This document shows positions 30,901-45,900 of a stretch of DNA of 64,000 bases, piece by piece. The stretch is taken from the NCBI GenBank assembly GCA_028023455.1, contig JAQFVV010012404.1, positions 15,673,000 through 15,736,999 on the forward strand. The letters are read 5' to 3'. How positions within the stretch are numbered: the stretch's first letter is position 1; every line of letters starts with the position of its first letter. The notes beneath the pieces were generated by a model, which saw only the letters and a list, made by a program, of their open reading frames with translations, had not been told where the DNA came from and did not search any database. Source of the DNA: Epiperipatus broadwayi. Its lineage: Eukaryota > Onychophora > Udeonychophora > Euonychophora > Peripatidae. Both the position numbers and the translations under genes were made by a program.

Positions 30901-33900
30901 TTTAACTCAAAGAATTTATGGGAAGGTAGAGTATTATATTGAAGAAAAACAGTTGGTTTTCAGAGAGGAAAAAGTAGAAGAGATGCTATTGGTGTTGTTA
31001 GAACAATTGCAGAAAGATATATTGAAAAAGATAAAGGAATTGGTATATATTTTGTGGAATTAGAAAAAGCATTTGATAGAGTAGTCTAGAATAAACTTAT
31101 ATCCATCTTAAAAAATAAAGGGGTATTTTGGAAAGAGGACAGACTGATTTGGAATAAGTATACTGGACAAAAGATAAGAATTAAATTGGGGAGTAATGAG
31201 ACTGATAAAGTGAATACAGAGTTGAATTAGGCAAGGTAGCAATATGACACTTGTTCTCTTTAATAATTATTTAGAAGTCATGCTGAATAATTATTTAGAC
31301 TATGGAGAAGCAAATAATGGAACTAGAGTAATAAAATGTATAAGATTTGCAGATGGTATGGGTCTTATAACAGGATAAAAAGTGTCTTCAGAATGTTATA
31401 TAAATTGGAAGAAGGAACTATGGAATATGGAATGAAAATTAAAGTTGAGAAGACTAAGTGTTTATGGATAAAGAGAAATGCAAAAAGACTGCAAATTCAA
31501 ATTCATGATAACATAGTTTAACAAGTAAAGGGATTTAGATATTTAGATAATTGGTTGAATGAGGATAGAAGAATTGAAATTAAAAAAATAGCATTGGTAA
31601 AAGATACATTTATTATGAGAAAAAAAATATTTTGTAGACCTTTGTAAAGAAAATTAAAAAAAAGATTAATAAAATGCTGTGTGTGGAGTGTACTAATGTA
31701 TGGGTGTGAAACATGGACAATAAGTAATAAAATTCGGAACTGATTGGAAGCCTTTGAGATTGGATACGGAGAAGAATGGAAAAAATCATTTGGATGAATA
31801 ATATAACAAATGAAGAAGTTTTGAAAAGAGTAAATGAAAAAAGAAGTTTGATTGAGAAAATCAATCATAGAGAAACTGGTTTGGACATATGTTAAAAAGT
31901 TATGATTTAATGAAAGATGTTTTGTAGGGAATAGTGTGCAGAAGTAAGAAGGAAGAACATAAAAGATTGATTATTGTTGGATGATATAAGAGGTGAAAAG
32001 AGTTACATAGAATTGAAGAGCTGGGCAAGGAAGAGAATGGAATCGAAAAATAGATGAATTGATGTGATTAATCTCTGGACCTGTCCATTTAACAGAATAC
32101 TGTTGCTGATGATGATAAAATTTGACATATATATATAAGATATGCCATTGAATACTTAAGAATGATAAATGTTTATATGTTATTTGATAATATAAGGAGA
32201 AAGGAAGTTCAATTATTGCTAAAATAAAAGATAAATTAAAGTCAATTTTATTATTATAAATATTTCTCAAGTTTAAATAACAAAGTTTTAAATAGCCTGG
32301 ATTTAGTTTTTACAAAATTTGTCTCTTTAAAGCTATCTAAAATCGTTTGAGTAATGTATTTATAAATTAATAATATTATGTGACTGACACAAATGTATGC
32401 ATATACATATATGCAGTTTAGTAAAATGATTTTATTTTACTCAGAACTTTTAAGCAGGTTATCATTCATTTATATTCCATACACATGTGAAATTAAAGAT
32501 TAGAATATATATATATATGCATTTACATATAGATAGTGTAGATATGGCTACAGAAAGGAGTTTGCTATTAACTGAAAGGAGACCCTTTGATTCCTCTTGG
32601 AGGCCTTAAAGAAACCAAGCAGGGCAAATTCCTAATGTCCACTCTATACGTCCTTGTCATTGCAGCTGTTATTACTATGCGATTATTCATTTAGTATACG
32701 AACATGGATGGGCTGCTCACCAACACGCATTAGCCAGTGTGGTGAGTTTATTGGCTTTTTACCTCCGAGTTTAAGAATATTTTTTCAATATATACAATCA
32801 TGACAGACAAAAATAAATCATGGCTCTTATTCCCAGGAGGCTGTAAAGTCACCAACCAAGGCGGCGGTTGGTGGCCGAAGGCAGAGGGTGCTAAGAATCC
32901 CCTGATGATTGCGGACTCAGGCTGCCATTTGATGACGACTTTTTATTTAGGTACTTACAACTGCAGATCACTTTCAAGTGAAGGAAGATTGCAAGAATTA
33001 GAAGAAGAACTATCTTATATTAAATGGGACATTATTGGACTTTGTGAAGTTAGAAGAAAAGGTGAAGAAACAATTGATTTAAAAAGTGGACATACACTCT
33101 ACTATAAAAACACAAATATTGGAAATACAAGTGGAGTAGGATTCATTATAAATAAAAATGGAAGAATAACATTGTGGAGATTGATGGTGTATCAGACAGT
33201 GGAAAGATTAGTTTTACAACTTAATAGCAGATACCAAATGCAGATAATTCAGGTTTATGCCCCAACAAGTTATCATAGTGATGAAGTTATAGAAGATTTT
33301 TATATGGATGTACAAAAAGCTTTTGATCAGAGTAAACAACATTTTAAAATTGTTATGGGAGACTTTAATGCTAGAATTGGTAAACAAATGAAAGATGAAA
33401 ATGCTGTAGGTAATTTTGGTTATGGTAATAGAAAATGAGAAAGGACATAACTTGTGGAGTTTGCAGAAAAAGAAAAACTTTATATTATGAATTCTTTTTT
33501 TGAGAAAAATGTTAAAAGGAAATGGACATGGAAGCATCCAAATGAAGGTACGGCAGAATTGGATATTTTGACTAACCAAAAATACATATTTCAAGATTGT
33601 AATGTTCTTAAGAAATTTAACACAGGAAGTGATCACCAATTAGTAAGATGTAAGATACATGTTAATGCAAAATTAGAGAGACAAAAATTATTAAGAAAAA
33701 CAATATTTACAGTTGATATTCCTAATCTTCAGAAACATTCTAATGAATTTAAATTAGAACTTACAAATCGGTTTCAAGTATTAGTAGATTTTGAACATGA
33801 TTCAGATTTGAATGATATTAATAGGAAAGTAAGTGATACACTTTTAAAAACTACAACAAAGATAGCTAGTAGAAAAAAGCAGCAATTGGCCAATAAAATT

Positions 33901-36900
33901 TCTACTGAGACTAGAGAATTTATGAAGAAAAGAAGGAATATGAGGATATACAGCAATGATGCATTAATATCTCGAATTTTGTAAAATGGTGCGGAAAAGA
34001 GTTGAAAATGATATAAGAAAGTATAATTGTGAACTAGCAAGGAAAGCTGCAGAAGAGAATAAATGTCTAAAGAGTGTAAAACAACATTTTGGTATTGGTA
34101 GGAAATTTATATCTGCAATAAGAAAAAAAGATGGCATTATTACTAAAAAGAGAGATGACATCATAAAATGTGTAGAAAACTTCTATCAAGAATTATATAG
34201 TAATAAAGAACAAGTGCCTCCTATACATATTATATCTTCCGAATTGCCCAGAATTTTGAATGAGGAAGTCAGACATGCAATTAAATTTATGAAGAAAGGG
34301 AAGGCTCCAGGTAATGATGGAATTGTAATTGATATATTAAAAGAAGCAGGTGAAGAAATAGAAAAAATTTTAGCAAAGTTATATACCAAATGTCTAAATG
34401 ATAAAGATGTACCAGATGATTGGAAGAATGCAGTATTAATATTAATATTTAAAAAAGGTGATAAAGAAAATATTAAAAATTACAGACCTATCAATCTTTT
34501 ATCAGTTTTATACAAAATTTTTACTAAGATAATTACAACTTGTCTACAGAAAACACTGGATTTCCACCAACCAAGAGAACAAGCTGGATTTAAAAGTGGT
34601 TTTAGTACAGTAGATCATATCCAGGTATTGAGAGAAATTATAGAAAGGACAAATGAATATGAGTTGCCATTATGCTTAGGATTTGTAGATTATGAAAAGG
34701 CATTTGATTCTATAAACATTTCTTCAGTGATTAAAGCATTGGATCATCAAGGTATAGATCCAAGATATTGTCATATTTTGAAGAATATTTATAAAAATGC
34801 AACAGCAACAATTAGATTACATAATGACAGTAGGAAAATCAATATTGAAAAGGCTGTAAGACAGGGTGACTCCATATCTCCAAAACTTTTTACAGCAGTG
34901 CTGCAAGAAGTATTTTGTGGATTAAAATGGGAAACTAAAGGAATGAAAGTAAATGGAGATTATTTAAGTCATTTAGATTTTGCAGATGATGTAGTTGTTT
35001 TTGCAAATAATGCTTTAGAGCTACAGGAAATGTTGCAGGTGTTATCAGATGAAAGTAGGAAAGTAGGACTAAAGATAAATGTTAAAAAGACTAAAATAAT
35101 GTTTAATAGATTTTCTCAAAATATGAAAATAAAGATTGATTATGATGAGTTAGAAGAAGTTAACAGTAACAAATACCTTGGTCAGATTATTAATACAGAT
35201 GGAAATATAATGGATGAAATTAATCATAGAATTAAACTTGGTTGGAGTGCTTTTGGTAGAAATAACTTGATACTAAAAGGAAATATGCCTATGTGTTTGA
35301 AAAGGAAGGTTTTTAATAAATGTGTTTTGCCAGTTCTTACTTATGGATCTCGGACTTGGACACTTCATAGAAGAGCAATACAGAGACTTCAGACCATTCA
35401 AAGAAGTATGGAGAGATGCATGTTGGGAGTAACAAGAAGGGATCGAAAACGCAATGTTTGGATAAGAGAACAAACAGGTGTTACTGACCTCATTGAAAAA
35501 ATTAAAAGACTGAAGTGGAGTTGGGCTGGACATATTGTTAGAAGAGATGATAACAGATGGACAATTGAAATTTTAAACTGGATTCCAAGAGATTGTAAAA
35601 GACCCAGAAAGAGACCACATGTGAGATGGGTGGATGAAATAAGAAAGTGTGCAGAGGTGATGTGGAGAAAAGAAGCTAAAGATAGGAAAAGATGGATTGA
35701 ACTTGGAGAGACCTTCATCCTACAGTGGATTCATAATGGTTGATGATGATGAGTGTAGATATTTCATCTGCCGCACTTTCTAATTCTATATATATTTGTT
35801 TACCTAGCCATGAACATATAATTCCATGCTTGAGTTTTGATTTTACTCATGGCCACTCATGGCTGATTTAAATTTCTATTCCAGGTTTCAGAGGCATAAC
35901 TTTCCATGAACATATTTAAGTTTTGATTTTATAAGTGGTCACTCATGTGATGACTTTAATTTGTACTCCGGGTTGTTAGAGGTTATTTATGTGCTGTAGA
36001 ATCAAATGCATATTATAAAAAGATGATGTTGTAATTGAGTCCACATTGTGAATATTTAAATTTAATTTCATCTGTTTTATTCTTTCCAATTCCTTAAAGA
36101 GTGTAATATATAAATGAGCACACAAGTTAACACATATCTAATAAGAATGAGATAATCACTATCATTATTAGATAATAGCCTTCAGAGATGATAATTAAAA
36201 ATATAAGGATTTGTTGTCATTAATATTTAAAGGGCTACCTGATGTCAAATGATATATATGTTGCTTATAGTATGATAACTGAACTGTTAATAAAATTGTT
36301 CTGTTTATTCATTAGATCAATCATTGGTGTTTGTTTACTGTTCTCTGTTCTTGCCTAAAGAATCTGATTAGCATTTGTTCACTGTTGTCTGTTCTTGCCA
36401 ATTGATGCTTTTAAAGAATCCCTGCTCTCAGCGATTTAGATGCATTGAAATATCTATTAGTAATGGCAAGTGACTTTATTGATGTCTATAGTTTAGGATT
36501 CTCACCTGCATAGGAATAATGCAAAAAGTTTGGTTCATAAAACAAAACAAGATTTATAAAGAAAATAATATATAGAGGATTATTTATTAATGAAATTAAT
36601 GGAGTATTTTTGAAAGACAAAATATTTATTTATTACATTGTAGGTAATACTGCAATTAACAATGTATAGTTTATAATCTCTTAAAAAAGGGCAATGTGAT
36701 TTTAATAACTTACAATATCTTTTTGTACACATATTCTTGTTATCACATTTTTATAAGTAGTTTTTCAAATCACTTATAAAAATATGCTGATTAAATTCAT
36801 AAACAATTAAAATAATAACTTTAAATTCATCTACAATTTCTCTTACTGTGATAATTTTGATTAATGTAAATTATTACTGCCTAAAAAAAGTGATAAATCT

Positions 36901-39900
36901 CAAAAGCATTTATAGTTTTTCTTATGTGAATAATTTTAATTTACATCTCAAAAAAATATTATTCTTCAGTTTAAATCTATACAATCAAAATTTATATATA
37001 ATTTAAGGAAGACAAAATCTTATTTAGCACTGATTTTCCATGATTATCATCCTATTTGAACTGTTCACTAATCAATTTCAAAGAACTAAAGATGTGATCT
37101 TTATCAGTAGCCAAGTGATCAAAAAAAATATCCAGTGGGGTAATCTTTTTATCCCTTAGTCTTATTTGTTCTACTTTATTATAGAAAATATTTGGGTGTT
37201 TTATACAATTTAGTCTCATACATATATGTGAATCAGGTGTACCACATAGAGTAAAGTGTAAATGTTGTAGCATGAATGCTGGGAGAAAAAAATCTAGCAA
37301 AAAACTTAACAAGAGATTGAAAGGAAGTATTATGGTTTCTATATACTGTCAGTATTAATGCATGTATATGACTAAGTCCCTGATAATAATAATACAGTTG
37401 TCACTTTTATCAATTTATAATAACAATTTGACAGAAAGTATGACATGTATAATTAATTATTTTTAAATATTTATGACTAAGTTTTTTTTTTTTAATGCAT
37501 TTTACTTCAAAATTAAAAGAATTACTGTTTTATGAATATAATTTGAATAAAAAGAAAAGTTCACTGAAATGCCAGTTCTTTCTTCCTCTGATAATCAAAT
37601 TATAATGATTTCTTTATGGCATAATTATTGATGTAGAATACTACACAATATTCAAAAAGTGTTATTTCTAATAAAAATAAAGATATACTTTATTTTAATG
37701 ATGAAATTTTAGAACAACTTTTAGAAGAATTAAAAAATACATCAGAAATAGTTAAGTCTTATGGGAATACTATCATACAAATAAAGACTCAACAAACAAG
37801 CAATTATAACATTATAAAAGTTGAATAATCTTGTCCTGATAGATTTGAAAAAAAAAATAGTCATTCCTTTTCTAGTATGCTGGACTTTCCAAATAGAAAA
37901 ACTCAGAAAAAACAGTTACCCATCAAATTTTAATAGTTAATGATAACAAGTTTAAAATGTTTTGATTAATTATACAGTATATATATTCCCAAACCTTATT
38001 TCTTACAAGTTTAGTTTTTTTTCTAAAATAATTAAATCTTAATTCAGTTTAATGTTTCTGACAAAAAAAAAAAAACCGATTGTATTTGAATAAGGTTTAT
38101 TTTATCATTACTGTATATGATGAAGAAAATTGGAAGAAATAATAGGTTCACAGTCAATATATTTGATTGCAAATTTTTTGCTCATTTCTTAATGCAAAAT
38201 TTATAAAATATTGTTAAAATTACCTGTCTTTCTTTAGCAAAACGAGCAAGCATTTTATCTTCTTTTGACATACTCTTGTCATATTCTCCAATACGCCGAT
38301 CAATAAATTTATTTGATTTATTTCTTTGTCCATATTCTTTTAATAAAGTTACTTTACGCTAAAAAAAAAAAAAAAAAAATTTCTTAACTATTATATTTTC
38401 CATCTTAAATCAGTAATAAATAAATAATAATATTTAACAAAGTTAGAAAACAATATGCAGAAAGATTTAGTTTCAGTACAGAAGTATATTCACACACCAC
38501 TAAATTACAAATGTAATTGAATATTTATAGTACAATTTTCTTACAATTTATTTAAATTTTTATATACTAACCTAAAAAATGAATAAATTTTATAAAAAAC
38601 AAAATTATTAATATTACTATAAGATGCCATCAAGTTGAAATAATTTCCTCATAATCATATAGTGTTTCTTATCAACTGTTGATTTATCAGTTTACACAAA
38701 AGCATATTATTATATAAAGAGTTCATTATATACAGCAGAGCTATCCAAAACACTGCCTGTTGGCCGCATATGACTTGCATTAAGTGTATGTGTAACCTGC
38801 CTAGAGATTTTGGCTTTTAGAGTGAAAAAATAAAATAATTTGAATTGAATGCATATTAGCTATTTTAATTCTATCATTAATCCCAAATCTTGATGTTGAT
38901 TATAAACAATTATTGTATCATGTCTGCTATTTCAATAAAAGCTTTTATAAACACTTTATACTGTATATCATTTATTACTTTAGAAGTTGCGCTTGAATAA
39001 ATATTTCCTTTTTAATGTGGCCCTTGGATTACTTAAGAACGGATAGCCCTCATATGTAAAATATGTAATTCTTCAAATAATTATACTATTATTGTTATGA
39101 ATCATTTAGATATCATGTAGATGTTATATATATGAAAAAAAAAAAAAATTGTAAAAGCCAAAAGAACTTTTTTTTTTTTTCATTTTAATCATTCTACAAT
39201 GTTTTTAAGTTTAAATATTAACAGGCTTTTTTTTTATAGATGAAAAAATCTTGATGAATTTTTTTTTATATATAAAATATGCTGAATATCTTCACATTAA
39301 TTATTTTAACATTAGCATTCATTTTTTTACATAAGAACAAAGATTTTTAAAACAATTCTTTTTTTTTAAATTTATATCACTATTATATATAATTTCTTTC
39401 TTTTTAGAATAATTATTATCCTAATATATTTATGACACTTTTTCTCCAAGAGCAGTTTTCTGCATCTATTTGAGAGCAATCTATTGCAAAGTTGTGCAAA
39501 TAATGAACACTATACTCACATTACCAGACTAGTTGGATATTATTAAAGAGTTAACAGTGGCTCTAAAATGTCTAAAGATATTAGTTTCAGAGTTAGGTTC
39601 AAGCTCTCCACTGACAAATGTCATAAGTCACAATGTAAGTACAGTAGCACTATCATTTAGTAGTCACTGACCATTCAAGCTTGAAATGGATGGTTCTAAT
39701 GTAAAGTCAAAAGAATTGCTAATGTAAACAGAGAATCTCATAAAGTTTTGTCAGTTTTTTTTTTTTTTTTTGTGGCTACATTTATAACATAAGACTGATT
39801 ATTTAAAAATTAAATTTATAAACTAACTATTTTGTCTTCTGCAATTATTAAAAGTAAAAGTAATTGAAATATACATGTGAAAACTGAATTAAATGTGAAA

Positions 39901-42900
39901 CAAATAAATGGCAGTAGTTTAATAAATATATAATACACATTAATAATAAAAATATATACATTCCAGAATCCAAACTTGATTTGAAGCATATATAGAAAAA
40001 ATATATTTTCTATATATTCTAAGTAAATTCCTACTGTAAATTACTAATCTTTGACTTAGACTTAATATATTTCATACAGTGATTTGATTTATAGATATAT
40101 AAAATTATAATAAGATCAATATGATCTATTTTGAATTTCTAATCAGCTCATTCGCCTTCAGAGCTCTATTCCCTAGATCATGTTATCCCTTGACATTTTC
40201 TTCTGCTGCTTCTGAATACTTTCTGCTTTGCAAATATAGAAATTATCTGACAATCTTGAAGTTTTCTCTACCTGTAGTTTTTGTTTCTCTAAATGGCCCA
40301 ATCTTTACTTCTTTATGGAGTACTGATTGACCAATTGTGTGAATTGAACAATACTTTAATTTAATTAGGGAATTTAATCAAATTAAAAGTACTTTGAAAC
40401 AATTTAACTAAATTTATTTTGCTTAATTATGATGTATAATTTAAAAAAACATTATTTAATTCAATTACTTTTTCAATTTAATAATTTTCAGTGGGATCTT
40501 GTGGCTACTATTTCTTTTATAAAATCTTTTTTTATTATTCAACATATTATCATCATCATTATCATTTTCAACCATTAGTGGATGATGATCTCTCCAAGTT
40601 CAAACTATCTTCTCTAAACTCTAACCTCTTTTTTCCACATCACCACAGTACACTTCTGTATTTCATCCATCCATCTCATATGAGGTCTCTTTCTAGGTCT
40701 TTCATAATCTCTTGGAATCGGGTGTAAGATTTCAATTGTCCATTGATTATCATCTCTTCTAACAATATGTACAACCTAACTTCATTTCAGTCTCATAATT
40801 ATTTCAATGATGTCAGTAACACCTGTTTGCTTTCTCACCAATGTTCTTCTTGTTATTCTTAACAAACATCTCTCTATACTTCATTGAATGATCTGAAGTC
40901 TCTGCATTGCTCTTCTGTTAAGTGCCCAAGTCTCAGATCCATAAGTAAGAAGTAGTAACACATATTTATTAAAAACCTTCCTTTTCAAACACATAGGCAT
41001 ATTTCCTTTTAATATTATATTATTTCTACCAAAAGAATTCCAACCCAGTTTAATTCTATGATTAATTTCATCCATTATGTTTCCTCTGTAGTAATAATCT
41101 GATCAACATATTTGTAGTTGTTAACTTCTAATTTATCATCTTTATTTTCTTCTTTTGAAAAAATCCATTGAAGATTACTTTAGATTGTTTTTTTTTTTAA
41201 CATTTATCTTTAATCCTACTCTTTTACTTTCAATTGATAACTCTTGAAAAATTTCCTGAAGCTCTAAAGCATTATTTGAAAAAACAAGTATATCATCTAT
41301 AAAACCTGAATGACTTAAAATAATCTCCATTTACTTTTTTTTCCCTTAGCTTCCATTTTAATCCACAAAATACTTCTTGCAAAACTGCTGTAAAATATTT
41401 TGGAGATATGGAGTCACTCTGTTATACACCCTGCTCAATGTTAATCTTCCTAATATCACTATGTAATATAACGGACGGAACGATTCACTTGGATATACTG
41501 ATCAGATTCAACAATCAGCTGGTTCGATCACAATATATGACCAACTTACACAAAGTATTTATGTGATGATACACCTACCTATCAAGCCCCAAACATTGCT
41601 GGTGCCAGATATAATGGACAGGATGATGACCACTGCCCCAAAAGTTGATGACGCCAGATATAACGGACGGAATGATTACAACTAATCCCAAACATTGCAA
41701 ACACCAGATGTAATGGATGGTCAACTAACTTGCAGACTGTACTACTATGCAGATGTAGCAATATGGTGTGGGGATAAGTTAATATGCTCTAATTTATTAT
41801 CCCTAATGAAACAATCTGCAAAGACCTACCAGGCTTAGAAGGGAAAAAAGTTGCGTCCCACTATGTTCAGACTGTGGGTCATCTGATAGAGTGCTAATGA
41901 GAACCTGATGAAATGCTTAACCAACGATTGCATACCCTTTAATTGACTAACTCTATCCCTATTTAATAATAATAAATGCAATTTAGGTTAGTTCATCCAC
42001 TTTTCCCCTTTTAAATTCTGTTATGCCCTAATATTCAAACCCAGAGAGAATATTGCTTTTGACTCCTTTAGCAGGTATGAACAGATACACACAGCAACAC
42101 CTGCACCTATATATAGGTTACAACTAGCATTTATTATATTTGTTTTATTTTCAAGCTTTTATATGATAAGAAAAATAGATGTGTGTGCATGCATAATTAT
42201 TTATAAACTGTGGAATGTCAGGACAACTCAATAAACCAGAGACCAGAATAATACAAACTCTCAAACATTTATTAACAATAATAAATATCAAGTATAACAA
42301 CAATAGTAATGATAAAAAAATATAAAAAATAATAATAATCATATGTACATGTGTCACATGTGAACCTCTACCATTTTACTAATTAATGATTATTATAATC
42401 CAACCCTTATACCCCATGGTAGAAATCTACCTATGTCACTCATTCTCTACAAATCATAATTATATAGAAAAATAAACTTTAGTTATTTAATATCATTGAT
42501 ATGCTAGCTAGCTAAATTATATATTTGCAGATGTTAACAACCTATTTAACAAGTTTCCCCAATTTATAAATATGATAGAGACAGATACTAGTTGATTAGT
42601 CAAACATACTGGAAAATATATGTACAAGGTTAATCACAAAATAAAACATATAATATGTATTCTGTATAAGTGTTGTAATTTAACCTATGAAAATAAATTT
42701 AGAGAATCTTACCTCAATATTTATGTGGATAACCTGATGTGAAGGTGGGTGAACCTAAATTTTATTTACAATGAAAATATAAAAATATCAAAATGAATAA
42801 TCCCCCCTTTTCTTCTTTGCTAATTCTGAAAAATGAGGCTTCAGCATCAGAGTGTGAAAATACAACAGATAACATGAATAAAAAAATAAATAATAAATAA

Positions 42901-45900
42901 ACAAAAATTTACAATATTGATTCTTTGATTTAAAAAAAATTGTAATTGGAACAAAGTTCATAAAAATCATCATAATAGAAGTAGTAGTAGTTGATATTTA
43001 GGCAAGTTGTTCTTCAAAGCAGTTTCACTTAGTAAATCATTTTCCTTAGCAAGGATAGATAGGTACAATGATGTCTCCTGTAGTTGTGTTTAATGGCAAA
43101 CACCTTGATCCTCATTTGATTCACCATAAAGTATTCCAATCCTTGTTTACTTTGGACTGCAGGCATCTTCTTGTGTGTTTACAATAAAGTAAAAAAATAT
43201 ATAGAGAGAGATATAGAGGTTTAATGCAGCTGGTAGGAAATACCATGACACACAATAGCATGTTTTGCTCTAGCCCATTTTCATATTAAAGTACAATTTA
43301 ATAATTATTTATAATCATATATTTGTATTGAAGCGCTTTAAATATATATTAAGAAAATTATTTCATTATTTTTTTCTTTTCCAATTTTCAAGACTTAATT
43401 CTCGTTATTCTTTTTGAAAAAAATTTAAAATATTCAAATTTACTCCAATAACTTTTAAAACACGATTTAATTATTTAAGAATTTATCACTTATTCTTACT
43501 TCTTATTTTACTTCCTTTCCTCTTAAGTTGGTAAACTTTTAATTACAGCATTTGACTTTTAAAAATGTTTATAATTTAAATAAAAGAAAAAGTAAAACTC
43601 CATTTTAGCGTTCTAAATTTTACTTTTAATGACTGTCTATTGTTACTGGAGCTATGACTGTTGATAAGAAGAACGATTTGTAAAAAGTTTCTATTTTTAT
43701 ATAAAATGCTGAGAACGCTGATATTTTAAACTGCCTACTGTTTAAATTCATTTAGATTTTTATATGTATTGTTTAAATACATTTCATTTATTACAAATAA
43801 AAATAAAAAAATAAAATAATAAAATCAGTTTTATTTCCACACATGTGTGCCCACTCAATTAACTTTTATTTAACTATAAATTAATATACAATTTTAAATT
43901 AAATATATATATACATTACAGTTTATTTAATCAAATAGTTTTATATATATGTAGAATATTACTTTGTAAAATATTGATCGTATTTTAATTTATAATAAAA
44001 TAATCTATTGTGCATTATATGTATATGTGTAATAAATAATAAACAAATAATCTTCTCATTATTAATATAAATTCCAAATGGATTGGGTTCAATAAATAGG
44101 CTTGATCTTTTTAGGAATGTGTGCATTGTAAGCTACCCTTTACAGTAATCTAATTGTTGCTGTTGAATTTTTATAAATATTCTTCAGATTATGACAATAT
44201 CCTGGGTCTGTGTTTTGATTTGATGCTTTATTCACTGAAGAAATGCCTACAGTATCAAATGCCTTTCCATAATCTACAAATCCAAAACATAATGGCAATT
44301 CATATTCATTGTTCCTTTATATAACTTCTCTCAATACTTGGATATGATCCATTGTATTAAAATCATTTTTAAACCCAGCTTGTTCTTTTGCTTGGTTAAA
44401 ATCCAGTTTGCTATAAATGAGTTGTAATTATTTTGGTAAAAGTTTTGTATAAAATTGATAAAAGACTGATAGATGTGTAATTTTTGATATCTTCTGTATC
44501 ATCTTTTTTTAAATAATAATACTGCATTTTTCTAATTATCTAATATATCTTTATCGTTTAGACATTTGGCATATAACTTTGCTAAAAAAACTTCCATTTC
44601 TTCTTCTTTTAAGATATCAATTATAATTCCATTATTACATAGAGTTTTTCCCTGCTTCATAAATTTAATTGCATGTCTCACTTCTTCATTTAAAATCTTA
44701 GGTAATGCAGAAGATATAGCAGTTGTAGGTAATACTTTCTCTAGTTATTTATAGCTATATATTTCTTAATGATAGGAGATACTTTCTCTAGTTATTTATT
44801 GCTATATACTTCTTAATGGAATTCTTCTACACATTTCATGATGTCATTTCTCTAAATAAGTTTCCTACCAATACAAAGATGTTGTTTTACACTCTTGAAA
44901 CTTTCATTCTCATCTAAAAATTTCCTTGCTAGTTCACAATTATATTTTCTTATATCATTATCAACTCTTTTTTGCACCATTTTACAAAATTTCAAGTATT
45001 CAATCCTTTATAATGCATAATTTTTATATATTTTCATATTCTTTTTTTTTTCTTCATACATTGTCTTGTCTCAGTAGAAATTTTATTAATCAATTGCTGT
45101 TTTTTTCTACCAGCTATTGCATCATTTTTATATATTTTCATATTCTTTTTTTTCTTCATACATTGTCTTGTCTCAGTAGAAATTTTTAGTTAATTGCTGT
45201 TTTTTTTCTACCAGCTATCTTCAGTACAGTTTTTAAAAGTAGATAATAGCAATCAACCCTTAAACTATTAACAATCTCAACCTGCAATCAAAGCAACCAT
45301 TGTTAAAGAAGGTTGCCTTGACTATAGGTTGAGATGATTGTTATCATCTATATTTATAAACCTATTATTGGCTTCACTATCTTTTTAAAAGGCTGTCAGT
45401 TACCTTATTAATTTCATTCAAATCTGAATCATCTTCACAATCTGTTAATATTTGAAAACGATTTGCAAGTTCTAATATAAATTCATTGGAATGTTTCTGA
45501 AGATTAAAAATATCAACTGTGAATACTTAATAATTTTTATTTCTCTAATTTTACATTAACATGTATCATACATCTTGCTAATCGATGATCACTTCCTGTG
45601 TTAAAAACATTAAAACCTTGCAATACTTATTTTAGGTTAGTCAAAATACAATCCAAATCTGTTGTAACTTAATTTGGATGTTTCCATGTCCATTTACATT
45701 TAACATTTTTCTCAAAAAACATTCGCGATATAAAGTTTTTCTTTTTCTGCAAATTCCACATGTCTATGACCTCTCTCATTTTTATCACCGTAACCAAATT
45801 TACTTATAGCATTTTCATCTTCAAATTGTTTATCAATTGTAGCATTAAAATATTCAATGACAATGTTAGAATCTGATCAAAAATCTTTTGTACATTCACA

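Noticed and set aside
31518-31868. Minus-strand 116-codon open frame
   Set aside because: It lies opposite the second LINE's RT sequence and has low-complexity, Phe/Leu-rich content. It is not a gene.
33214-33639. Minus-strand open frame of 141 codons within RTE copy 1 (and a similar one at 49305-49736)
   Set aside because: Both are shadows of the endonuclease coding strand. The same position is open in both copies because the coding sequence is shared.
37052-37312. 86-codon minus-strand ORF as an extra NOP14 exon
   Set aside because: Exons 1, 2 and 3 join without a gap in NOP14 similarity, the sequence shows no family match, and it is not needed to keep phase.
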